A DNA stretch of 16,895 bases from Deltaproteobacteria bacterium (lineage in GTDB: Bacteria; Desulfobacterota; Desulfobacteria; Desulfobacterales; ETH-SRB1): assembly GCA_030611115.1 (NCBI GenBank), contig JAUWQK010000002.1, forward strand, positions 1-16,895, read 5' to 3'. Under the pieces are notes generated by a model. That model was not told the origin of the DNA. It saw nothing but the letters and a program-made list of their open reading frames with translations, and did no database searches. The position numbers were made by a program, and so were the translations under genes. This document shows positions 5,937 through 12,785 of the stretch, one piece after another (position 1 is the first letter of the stretch; each line of letters starts with the position of its first letter).

Positions 5937-6164
5937 ATGTTGTTAAGCGAAATGAAAGAGGGGCAAACTGGAATAATTGTCCATGTGGGAGGTAATAATG
6001 GAGCCTTGCGCAGAAGGGTGCTTGAAATGGGACTAACCAAGGGGACAGAAATTTACGTAGAAAAATATGCGCCTTTGAAAGATCCGCTTGAATTGATTAT
6101 AAAGGGGTATCATATATCCCTTCGGGTTGAAGAGGCTGCAAATATAACCGTTGATGGATTGTAA
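5937..6164 (+). CDS. feoA: FeoA, ferrous iron transport accessory protein
   Basis: This 75-residue cytoplasmic SH3-like protein works with FeoB in Fe2+ uptake. The FeoA signature is nearly textbook: MKEGQTGIIVHVGG, RRRVLEMGLTKGTEIYVEKYAPLKDP, LIIKGYHISLRVEEAANI. The length is normal for the family. GGGG at 5925-5928 gives a modest ribosome site eight bases before the ATG. It lies between the Fur-FeoA fusion and feoB, so the locus encodes two FeoA domains for one FeoB. The stop codon is immediately followed by the 9-bp repeat that flanks an inserted element. Confidence 0.95.
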   Translation: MLLSEMKEGQTGIIVHVGGNNGALRRRVLEMGLTKGTEIYVEKYAPLKDPLELIIKGYHISLRVEEAANITVDGL

Positions 6165-6172
6165 AAACAGGG

Positions 6173-6392
6173 TAACGGTTCACGGTTCACGGTTCACGGT
6201 TGATCAAAACATGACCGTCTCGTAAAAAGTCGTCACTCCGGTGAAAACCGGAGCCCATAGCAGTTGCAACTACTTGAAAATACTGGATTCCGGCTTTTGC
6301 CGGAATGACAAAAAATGTGTGTTTTCGACTTTTTATTAGACCATCAAAAACATAAAACTGTTAACTGTAAACCGACAACTGTGAACTGTTAC
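6173..6392. mobile_element. Family-2 (ACGGTTC) element inserted between feoA and feoB, with a 9-bp flanking duplication
   Basis: The left arm TAACGGTTCACGGTTCACGG (from 6173) pairs with the right arm, ending CAACTGTGAACTGTTA (to 6391). The direct repeat AAAACAGGG flanks the element at 6164-6172 and 6393-6401, as expected of a target-site duplication, with one extra C at 6392. Removing the element and one repeat copy leaves feoA and feoB 16 nt apart, with AGGG as the feoB ribosome site. A second element is nested inside at 6211-6344. Confidence 0.82.
6211..6344. mobile_element. MITE-like hairpin element nested inside the feoA-feoB insertion
   Basis: The ends are ATGACCGTCTCGTAAAAAGT (6211-6230) and ACTTTTTATTAGACCAT (6328-6344), inverted and imperfect. 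Inside are two perfect hairpins: CTCCGGT-GAAA-ACCGGAG (6236-6253) and ATTCCGGC-TTTT-GCCGGAAT (6287-6306). The left and right halves also complement each other. ATCAAAA lies just outside both ends (6203-6209 and 6343-6349, the latter sharing its first two bases with the element end), a possible duplication of the host spacer. The uninterrupted host sequence can be seen at 4429-4445. Confidence 0.78.
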
Positions 6393-6409
6393 AAAACAGG
6401 GACTCCTTA

Positions 6410-8551
6410 ATGCACAAAAAAAGTATTACAATAGCCCTTGCAGGAAACCCAAATTCAGGCAAAACAACAATATTCAATAACATTACCGGAACAAGACAAA
6501 AGGTAGGGAACTGGCCGGGTGTTACGGTTGAAAAGAAAGAAGGTTCTGTAAGTAAATTCGGGCATGATCTTAAAATTATCGATCTTCCCGGAACTTACAG
6601 TTTAACCCCTTTTTCCATAGAAGAAATTGTTGCACGGGATTTTGTTATTGAAGAGTCCCCGGATGTTGTTATCGATATAATTGACGCATCCAACCTTGAG
6701 CGCAGCCTTTACCTCGCTACGCAGTTAAGAGAACTTGACTGCAAGGTCTTATTTGCTCTGAATATGGCCGACGTTGCAACTTCGCGAGGAACCAAAATTG
6801 ATGCCGATAAGCTGTCTGAGCTTTTAGATGTCCCGGTAGTCTTCACAATAGGAAACAAAAATACAGGCATTGACAGCTTGCTGAAAGCGGCCATAAAATT
6901 AGCCGAGTCAAAATTAAAGATCTCCCAAAAACGCAAGGTTAAATACAGCAACGATATTGAAAACTCCATCTCAAAACTTCAAAGCTTCATCAAAGAACGC
7001 ATAGAACAAAATCTTCCTTATAATATAAGATGGACAGCTATAAAGCTTCTCGAAAATGACAAAATCGTTAGAGAACACGTTCGTCAAAAAACCGGAAATA
7101 AAAGCCTGGAAATTTTTCGGGAAGTCGAGACACATCGCAAGCATCTTTTGGACCGTTTTGATGATGATCCTGAAATAGTAATGACAGATGAGCGATATGG
7201 ATTTATCGCCGGAATCATAAAGGAGGTTGTAACAAAATCAACAAAACGGCGCATAGACACTTCAAGGAACGTTGACCTCGTCCTTACGAACAGATTTGTC
7301 GGGTTCCCTATCTTTATACTCTTTATATGGATTATGTTCCAGACAACTTTTGCTGTTGGATCCTATCCAATGGAATGGTTAGACAGCGGAGTCAACTGGT
7401 TGTCAGCAATATTAGAGCTCTCTCTTCCTGATAGTCTTTTTAAAGAGCTTCTCTTAAACGGAATAATAGCGGGCGTTGGAAGCGTTATAATTTTTCTTCC
7501 AAATATTCTGATACTTTTCTTATTTATCGCAATTTTTGAAGATACAGGATATATGGCAAGAGCGGCTTTTCTAATGGATAAGATAATGCATCTTATAGGG
7601 CTGCACGGCAAGTCCTTTATCCCCATGCTTATGGGCTTCGGCTGTAATGTCCCGGCAATCATGGCAACCCGCACTCTTGAGAGCAATAAAGACAGAATCC
7701 TTACAATACTAATAACTCCATTTATGTCTTGTTCAGCCAAACTGCCGATATATATTCTGCTTGCCGGCACCTTTTTCAGCGCCAGGGCAGGAACTGTAAT
7801 ATTTTCAATCTATATTACCGGCATTATTCTCTCAATTATAACCGGACGCTTATTCCGGTCTACACTTTTCAAAGGCGCTGACGCTCCATTTGTGATGGAG
7901 CTGCCCCCATACAGGGTTCCAATGATAAAAAGCCTTATTATCCATATGTGGGACAGGAGCAAGATGTTCCTGAAAAAAATGGGGGGTATTATTCTTGTTG
8001 GCTCGGTTATTGTGTGGATGCTCACAGCTTTTCCACGCAATATAAACTATTCAATGGATTATAATGAAGAAATAAATAAGATCAATGCGTCTTTTACGGA
8101 AAAACAAAAAAAAGCCGAAATTACAAAACTTAAACTGGCTGAACAAGCCGAAAAAGCTGAAAAATCTTTCATGGGCCGTATTGGAAAAACCATAGCCCCT
8201 GTATTTGCTCCCATTGGTATAGACTGGCGCGGCAGCGTGGCGCTTCTTACCGGTTTTGTTGCAAAAGAAATCGTAGTAAGCACATTCGGAATACTCTATG
8301 CTACCGAAGAAACAGATGAGCCGGATGCTCTCAAAAACGCACTTTTATCTTCTGAAATGACGTCTCTTTCCGCGCTTTCATTAATGATTTTTGTATTGTT
8401 ATATCTTCCTTGTGTCGCAACAATAGCGGCAATACGCAGGGAAACCGGTTCCCTGAAATGGACTTTGTTCAGTATAGTTTACAGCACTTCTATAGCCTGG
8501 GCGGCAGCCTTTTGTGTCTATCAGGGTGGAAAGATTTTAGGTTTAACCTAA
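6410..8551 (+). CDS. feoB: FeoB, ferrous iron transporter with GTPase domain
   Basis: The 713-residue inner-membrane Fe2+ uptake protein is complete. The N-terminal G domain shows GNPNSGKT (12-19), the switch-I region VGNWPGVTVEKKEG (32-45), DLPG (58-61) and NMAD (118-121). A helical domain follows to about 280. The membrane part starts near residue 295 and contains the conserved GFGCNVPAIMATRTLES with its Cys, MSCSAKLPIYILLAG and GFVAKEIVVSTFGILY. A charged coiled stretch (about 545-590) lies between membrane helices, as usual. The length is typical. The ribosome site is AGGG within the right copy of the 9-bp duplication. It is followed after only seven bases by the phosphatase gene. Expression is expected to respond to iron through Fur. 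Confidence 0.97.
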   Translation: MHKKSITIALAGNPNSGKTTIFNNITGTRQKVGNWPGVTVEKKEGSVSKFGHDLKIIDLPGTYSLTPFSIEEIVARDFVIEESPDVVIDIIDASNLERSLYLATQLRELDCKVLFALNMADVATSRGTKIDADKLSELLDVPVVFTIGNKNTGIDSLLKAAIKLAESKLKISQKRKVKYSNDIENSISKLQSFIKERIEQNLPYNIRWTAIKLLENDKIVREHVRQKTGNKSLEIFREVETHRKHLLDRFDDDPEIVMTDERYGFIAGIIKEVVTKSTKRRIDTSRNVDLVLTNRFVGFPIFILFIWIMFQTTFAVGSYPMEWLDSGVNWLSAILELSLPDSLFKELLLNGIIAGVGSVIIFLPNILILFLFIAIFEDTGYMARAAFLMDKIMHLIGLHGKSFIPMLMGFGCNVPAIMATRTLESNKDRILTILITPFMSCSAKLPIYILLAGTFFSARAGTVIFSIYITGIILSIITGRLFRSTLFKGADAPFVMELPPYRVPMIKSLIIHMWDRSKMFLKKMGGIILVGSVIVWMLTAFPRNINYSMDYNEEINKINASFTEKQKKAEITKLKLAEQAEKAEKSFMGRIGKTIAPVFAPIGIDWRGSVALLTGFVAKEIVVSTFGILYATEETDEPDALKNALLSSEMTSLSALSLMIFVLLYLPCVATIAAIRRETGSLKWTLFSIVYSTSIAWAAAFCVYQGGKILGLT

Positions 8552-8558
8552 GGGGTTG

Positions 8559-9194
8559 ATGGAAAAAATATTTGCCATAGGGGACATACATGGATGTTTT
8601 GATAAGCTGTGTGCACTTATGGATAAAATTAAGATAGATCGCAATAATGATATCCTGTTGTTCCTGGGAGATTATATTGACAGGGGTCACAATTCTTTTG
8701 ATGTTGTTGAATATCTGATTGATTTAAAAAAACATTTTCAAAAAATTGTATTTTTAAAAGGGAACCACGAGGAGATGCTGGAAAAATATCTTTCAGGAAA
8801 AGACAGGCTTAGATATCTGATAAATGGAGGACAGCCGACTCTGGAAAGCTACATGAAAAAAAGCCGGACGACTGGTTCCCCCCCGATACCTCAAGAACAC
8901 CTTGATTTTTTTGAATCACTCTCACTTTATTATGAAAGTGATAATTATATATTCGTACATGCAGGGCTTAGAGAAAACATCCCGTTTGAAATGCAGGATC
9001 CTGCGGATTTTCTCTGGATACGTGAAGATTTCGTACACTCGAATTTTGATTTTGGGAAAAGAGTTGTTTTTGGGCATACACCCTATAGGGAACCATTGGT
9101 AGAGCCCAACAAAATAGGAATTGATACCGGCGCTGTTTACGGCAACAAACTAACCTGTGTTGAATTGCCTGCACTTTTGTTTTATAATGTATAA
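8559..9194 (+). CDS. PPP-family metallophosphatase (serine/threonine phosphatase or ApaH-like)
   Basis: The 211-residue cytoplasmic enzyme has all core PPP motifs: GDIHG (8-12), GDYIDRG (37-43), GNHE (68-71), VHAG and FGHTPY. These bind two metals and hydrolyse phosphoesters. Bacterial relatives (PrpA/PrpB, ApaH-like) remove phosphate from Ser/Thr proteins or split dinucleoside polyphosphates; sequence alone does not decide between these. I use ATG 8559, which follows AAGGGG (8550-8555). The adjacent TTG at 8556 would add one residue. The start lies seven bases after the feoB stop, so the two are likely to be co-transcribed. The function in iron uptake, if any, is unknown. Confidence 0.9.
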   Translation: MEKIFAIGDIHGCFDKLCALMDKIKIDRNNDILLFLGDYIDRGHNSFDVVEYLIDLKKHFQKIVFLKGNHEEMLEKYLSGKDRLRYLINGGQPTLESYMKKSRTTGSPPIPQEHLDFFESLSLYYESDNYIFVHAGLRENIPFEMQDPADFLWIREDFVHSNFDFGKRVVFGHTPYREPLVEPNKIGIDTGAVYGNKLTCVELPALLFYNV

Positions 9195-9198
9195 TATA

Positions 9199-9329
9199 AA
9201 CGGTTGACGGTTTACAGTTTACGGTTGAAAACATATCTGCCAAAGGCTGACAAGAAGCAAGGGACTCAGTTGTAAAAACTCAATTTAGGCAATCAACCGT
9301 GAACTGTGAACCGTGAACTGTGAACCGTT
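9199..9329. mobile_element. Family-2 (ACGGTTC) inverted-repeat element, third copy (131 bp)
   Basis: The left arm (9199-9226) has units AACGGTT, GACGGTT, TACAGTT and TACGGTT. The right arm (9293-9329) has TCAACCG, TGAACTG, TGAACCG, TGAACTG and TGAACCG, the reverse complement. The spacer of about 65 bp differs from those at 4430-4440 and 6205-6355. It starts five bases after the phosphatase stop codon and ends just before the ribosome site of the next gene. Confidence 0.8.
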
Positions 9330-9340
9330 GGGGGACAGAC

Positions 9341-9964
9341 ATGTCACACAAGATGCTGAAAAATATTAAATGGCTTGGACATGCCGGATTCGCAATAAAT
9401 GCGCATGACAAAATAATTCTCATTGATCCATTTCAGATAAAGGAAGTCATGCCCGCAGATATAATCCTGATTACTCATTCTCACTATGATCATTGTTCAA
9501 TTGAAGATATTGATAAAACAATAAAACCAGACACTGTAATTGTTACTGAAGCAGAATCAGCCAAAAAACTTTCAGGTGATGTCAGAGTTGTAAAACCAGG
9601 AGATAAAATAAATGTCTCTGGAATCGATATCGAAGCGGTCGAAGCTTATAATACCAACAAGGCTTTTCATCCAAAAACCAATGGATGGTTAGGCTTCATT
9701 ATAACTATTGATGGAATCCGGATTTATCATGCCGGAGATACGGACATTATCCCTGAAATGGACAAATTTGCAGTTGATATTGCCTTGCTGCCGGTTTCAG
9801 GCACTTATGTGATGACCGCTGAAGAAGCTGCTGAGGCAGTAAAACGCCTGAAGCCTGAGATTGCAATCCCCATGCATTTTGATTCAATTGTTGGATCAAA
9901 AGAAGATGCAGTTAAATTTAAAAAGGACCTCGAAGGAATATGCGAAGTAAAACTTATGTCCTGA
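9341..9964 (+). CDS. MBL-fold metal-dependent hydrolase (UPF0173/YtkL-like)
   Basis: The 207-residue product belongs to the metallo-beta-lactamase-fold hydrolases that resemble UPF0173. It has an early WLGHAGFAI strand with LIDPF, the metal motif HSHYDH (46-51), a second-site YHAGDTDI and a late IPMHFDS. No signal peptide is present, so it is cytoplasmic. The substrate is unknown; relatives hydrolyse assorted esters, phosphodiesters or lactones. I choose ATG 9341 because GGGGGA (9330-9335) lies just upstream. The in-frame GTG at 9320 lies inside the repeat arm and would encode repeat-derived residues. The gene's last 25 bases overlap the next gene in another frame, indicating co-translation. 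Confidence 0.88.
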   Translation: MSHKMLKNIKWLGHAGFAINAHDKIILIDPFQIKEVMPADIILITHSHYDHCSIEDIDKTIKPDTVIVTEAESAKKLSGDVRVVKPGDKINVSGIDIEAVEAYNTNKAFHPKTNGWLGFIITIDGIRIYHAGDTDIIPEMDKFAVDIALLPVSGTYVMTAEEAAEAVKRLKPEIAIPMHFDSIVGSKEDAVKFKKDLEGICEVKLMS

Positions 9965-10401
9965 TAAAAGCTTGTTCTGTTGCTTCTGTTTCAATAGTTC
10001 TGTTAATTATTTTCAGCAGTATTGCCCTGGCTGAACGCCTGACTGCTACATCTTCTATAGTCAACATACGCTCCGGGCCCGGTACAAAGTATGACATCCT
10101 GTGGAAGGTTGGAAAATATCATCCGATTCTTGTTCTGAAAAAGTCCGGTAACTGGTATCGTTTTCGTGATTTCGAGGGAGATAAAGGGTGGATTCACAAG
10201 TCTCTTGTCCGCAAGATACCGTCAGTTATTACAAATAAAGAAAACTGTAACGTCCGATCAGGCCCAGGTACAAAATATAAAATTTTATTCGCAACTGAAA
10301 AAGGGGTTCCATTTAAAACCTTAAAGCGCAAAGGCAACTGGATTTATGTTCAGCATGCTGATGGAGACAAGGGGTGGATTCATAAGTCTTTGGTATGGTA
10401 A
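9940..10401 (+). CDS. Exported protein with two bacterial SH3 (SH3b) domains
   Basis: The 153-residue protein has a signal peptide (basic start, hydrophobic core about 9-29, cleavage likely after ALA near residue 31), so it is periplasmic or surface-exposed. Two SH3b repeats follow. The first contains NIRSGPGTKYDIL, GNWYRFRD and GDKGWIHKSLV. The second contains NVRSGPGTKYKIL, GNWIYVQ and GDKGWIHKSLV. Such domains usually bind cell-wall peptides or other envelope ligands. There is no catalytic domain, so it may be a binding or scaffold protein. The ATG lies inside the end of the MBL-fold gene (25-bp overlap). The two copies of the repeat are very similar, suggesting recent internal duplication. 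Confidence 0.88.
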   Translation: MRSKTYVLIKACSVASVSIVLLIIFSSIALAERLTATSSIVNIRSGPGTKYDILWKVGKYHPILVLKKSGNWYRFRDFEGDKGWIHKSLVRKIPSVITNKENCNVRSGPGTKYKILFATEKGVPFKTLKRKGNWIYVQHADGDKGWIHKSLVW

Positions 10402-10408
10402 ATCATAA

Positions 10409-10514
10409 TATAGACTTTCAGATAATTAATTTCACAAGGCCAGAAGGAGGAAGGCGTATTAGTTATACGTCGACGACTGATAACGCAGTGAAATTAATTA
10501 TCTGAAAGTCTATA
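10409..10514. mobile_element. 106-bp hairpin element with perfect 27-bp inverted ends
   Basis: Positions 10409-10435 (beginning TATAGACTTTCAG) are the exact reverse complement of 10488-10514 (ending CTGAAAGTCTATA), 27 of 27 bases. The 52-bp loop contains a small hairpin, CGTAT-TAGTT-ATACG (10455-10469), followed by TCGACGACTGATAACGCAG. Ends of the form TA/TAGACTTTC fit insertion at a TA dinucleotide, as in MITEs mobilised by IS630/Tc1-mariner transposases, but no transposase is present. It fills the gap before the TPR gene and ends one base before the AGGGAGGA ribosome site. The perfect stem suggests a recent insertion or selection to keep it. Confidence 0.85.
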
Positions 10515-10525
10515 AGGGAGGAATT

Positions 10526-11215
10526 GTGGCGAAAAAACGCGTAAGCCGATCCAGGAAACGACAGCTTGAAGAACCTGATAAATTTATCTTTTTCTCAGCA
10601 AAATTTCTTGGGTTCTTAACAAAACATAAAGTTCCAATGTTATCTGCAGTGGGGGTGATTTTTGCTATAATAATAGTCTGTTCTTCAGTCCACTATTATT
10701 CAGACAGCGCTGAAAGCAAAGCTTCTGTTTTGCTTGCAAACAGTTTGGTCAAACATGAAAAAATTAAAGCCGAACAAGGGGCTGTAAAAGCCTGCCGGGA
10801 AGTGGCAAATGATTTTAATCAGATTATTGAAAACAATTGGGGAAAGGATAGCGCAAAACTGGCAAGGGTTATGTATGCAAACATCTGTTACAATGCTGGT
10901 GGTTTTGATACAGCGACGGAATTGTATAATAAAGCCCTTTCAGAGTTTGAAAATAATCCATTTGTTAAAAACCTTATATTGAGCGGTCTTGCGTACTCTC
11001 AGGAAGGAAAAAAAGATTACAATGCTGCTGCGCAATATCTTGAAATGATTATGTCCGGACCTGATGATGCAAATAAAGATGAAGCTCTGTTTAATTTAGG
11101 ACGGCTTTACGCAGTAATGGGAAACAAAGATAAAAGCGCTGAGGCTTTTAATAAAATTATTTCTGATTATAAAGACTCTATCTATATAGATCTGGCTAAA
11201 GAAAAAATATTGTAA
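10526..11215 (+). CDS. Membrane-anchored tetratricopeptide-repeat protein (YfgM-like)
   Basis: The 229-residue protein has a basic cytoplasmic start (KKRVSRSRKR), one transmembrane segment at about residues 37-53 (MLSAVGVIFAIIIVCSS) and a C-terminal extracytoplasmic part. In that part at least three TPR-like helical pairs are visible: ARVMYANICYNAGGFDTATELYNKAL, LILSGLAYSQEGKKDYNAAAQYL, ALFNLGRLYAVMGNKDKSAEAFNKII. The layout resembles YfgM, an inner-membrane protein linked to periplasmic chaperones and protein export, but no BamB or HisS neighbour supports that name. TPRs bind protein partners, and the partner here is unknown. The start is GTG at 10526, preceded by AAGGGAGGAA (10514-10523). 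The stop TAA is the first triplet of the next repeat element. Confidence 0.85.
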   Translation: MAKKRVSRSRKRQLEEPDKFIFFSAKFLGFLTKHKVPMLSAVGVIFAIIIVCSSVHYYSDSAESKASVLLANSLVKHEKIKAEQGAVKACREVANDFNQIIENNWGKDSAKLARVMYANICYNAGGFDTATELYNKALSEFENNPFVKNLILSGLAYSQEGKKDYNAAAQYLEMIMSGPDDANKDEALFNLGRLYAVMGNKDKSAEAFNKIISDYKDSIYIDLAKEKIL

Positions 11216-11384
11216 CTACTCAGGTGGATAGGGTGAAGACTTTTAGGGAAAAGACTCCAAGAAGCCAATATGTTATTACCTAAATTAAGCGGCCGGAGAT
11301 TTTGTCTTAAATATAGAGAATAACGCTCAGGAATCATCTGTTTCCTTCAGCCTATAGCCTTCAGCCTAAACGCCTGAGTAGTTT
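11213..11384 (-). mobile_element. Family-1 inverted-repeat element, copy B (about 172 bp)
   Basis: This is the reverse-orientation partner of the element at 1121-1265. The left end is TAACTACTCAGGTGGATAGG, and the right end GCCTGAGTAGTTTTA is its approximate complement. The right arm holds the heptamers CCTTCAG, CCTATAG, CCTTCAG and CCTAAAC. Two interior blocks match copy A (41 bases with one mismatch, 32 with two), while the middle (11272-11312) is longer and different. It lies between two convergent genes, overlapping the stop codon of one and ending three bases from the stop of the other, so it might serve as a bidirectional transcription end. Confidence 0.82.
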
Positions 11385-11387
11385 TAT

Positions 11388-12785
11388 TTATTTATAAAAT
11401 GGAAGGTTCGAAAGAAGGGTTTTGAGATCATCATCTAAAAAGTTAATTCCAGCTCCGATAAAAAAAGATTCATTCCCTTCATCGCTTATAAAATCATCAA
11501 AACCCGAAGTGATATATAAATGCTTAAATGGTGTAAAATCTGCTTTGAATTTCAGGTGAGCATTGCTGTCTGAATCAAAATCAAAGGCTTCCAGTGAGAG
11601 GGTCAGGCGATCTTTGAAAAGATAGTAATCAAATGCGAAACCACCTGTAGATTCAAAAATTCCACCGCGCAAGCCAAGGTCATAGTAACGCTTGGCGATT
11701 TGGGCTGAAAACTTAATTTCATTTTTTTCGTTCTTTTCAATATGCTCTGTCGTGGTTACTCCGTTTGTAGTCGTTGTGATATCTGTTTCAGACTCCACTC
11801 CACTCGGATCATCAACAACCTGAAGCAAATAATACTTGTCCTCCCTTGGTTGAATACGAAGAGTAAGATAGGATTTAACCTCATTGCTGTCAAAAAGATA
11901 TTCTCCTCTGTAATCCAGATATGTTCTAAAAGCTTCCTGTTTTTGCATATAATCATTTATGCTGGTAAGGGTTGAATTTATATTTTCAACAGTTTCTTCT
12001 TCATTAATCAGCTTTCCTAATGATCCTTCTCCCCTGTTTATCTTTTCAGTTATTTCTTTAAGCGACGCAAGTGTTCCGTTTAACCTTTGAACGGTATCTT
12101 CCTCGTTAATTAATTTCCCTATGCTTCCTTCTCCTTTATTAATCTTTGATGAAATTTCATTTATTGTCGCTGAGAACTCGGAAAGATTTGTTATTATTTT
12201 TACAAGTCCTTCGTTATTTTCCTGCACGGTTCTGTCCAGGGTTTCAGCCACAGACTGCATAGAATCAACTATTGAACGAAGTGAAGCTTCGCCCTTTTCA
12301 CCTCCCATTACATTCGCAAACGAACGTGTCAGCTTGTTGATATTTTTTGCCACATCTCCGAGAACATTCATCAGGCCATCCAAATTTGTTGTAGGGACAG
12401 TGCTCATAATGCGCCCATCCGGTTCAATCAAGGGAGCTGCCGGGGAGCCCTGAACCAGCACAACATATTTATCACCAAGTATTCCCCTGCTTCTGATTGA
12501 AGCTTTAACATCTTTTCTAAGTTTAACATTGGAATCTATTCGCAGAATTACCAGCGCTTTCCCGTCTTCAAGTAAAATCTTGCGGACCCTGCCCACTTCA
12601 ACTCCTGCGATCTCAACTGGAACATCTTCTTCAAGACCGGATGCTGAATCAAAATATACATTAACCTCATATCCTTTATCCCTTTTAAAACCAAGCTTAC
12701 CCAGCCGCATGGACATGTATCCAAGAATTATCATTCCAATTACGACAAAAACACCGACTTTTGCTTCTACGCTTAAATTTGACAA
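11388..12785 (-). CDS. MCE-domain lipid-transport protein (MlaD-like) with C-terminal beta-rich domain
   Basis: The 465-residue protein is probably the substrate-binding part of an Mla-type phospholipid transporter across the envelope. The order is: one membrane anchor (9-26), an MCE domain (about 38-112) with the GVEVGRV and SRGILGDKYVVL strands, and a long helical region (135-300). Within that region two 34-residue repeats appear at 210-243 and 244-277 (EISSKINKGEGSIGKLINEE, EITEKINRGEGSLGKLINEE). Last comes a region of alternating aromatic/hydrophobic strands (305-455) resembling beta-barrel sequence. E. coli MlaD is only about 180 residues, so this is a long version. The start is TTG 12785, with AGGGGA six bases upstream. 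It follows the ATPase gene after 91 bp of repeat. Confidence 0.87.
   Translation of the reverse strand: MSNLSVEAKVGVFVVIGMIILGYMSMRLGKLGFKRDKGYEVNVYFDSASGLEEDVPVEIAGVEVGRVRKILLEDGKALVILRIDSNVKLRKDVKASIRSRGILGDKYVVLVQGSPAAPLIEPDGRIMSTVPTTNLDGLMNVLGDVAKNINKLTRSFANVMGGEKGEASLRSIVDSMQSVAETLDRTVQENNEGLVKIITNLSEFSATINEISSKINKGEGSIGKLINEEDTVQRLNGTLASLKEITEKINRGEGSLGKLINEEETVENINSTLTSINDYMQKQEAFRTYLDYRGEYLFDSNEVKSYLTLRIQPREDKYYLLQVVDDPSGVESETDITTTTNGVTTTEHIEKNEKNEIKFSAQIAKRYYDLGLRGGIFESTGGFAFDYYLFKDRLTLSLEAFDFDSDSNAHLKFKADFTPFKHLYITSGFDDFISDEGNESFFIGAGINFLDDDLKTLLSNLPFYK

Noticed and set aside
7363..8283. Reverse-strand frames within feoB (7363-7770, 7810-8040, 8059-8283)
   Set aside because: Antisense shadows of conserved membrane-domain codons; no ribosome sites or recognisable domains.
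8556..8558. TTG start for the PPP phosphatase
   Set aside because: It adds only one residue before an ATG that follows AAGGGG; ATG 8559 is preferred.
9320..9340. GTG start for the MBL-fold gene
   Set aside because: The codons come from the ACGGTTC-type repeat arm; ATG 9341 has GGGGGA just upstream and fits the family start.
1121..11384. The two family-1 copies as ends of one composite transposon
   Set aside because: No transposase lies between them and most of the enclosed genes are ordinary chromosomal genes; independent insertions are simpler.
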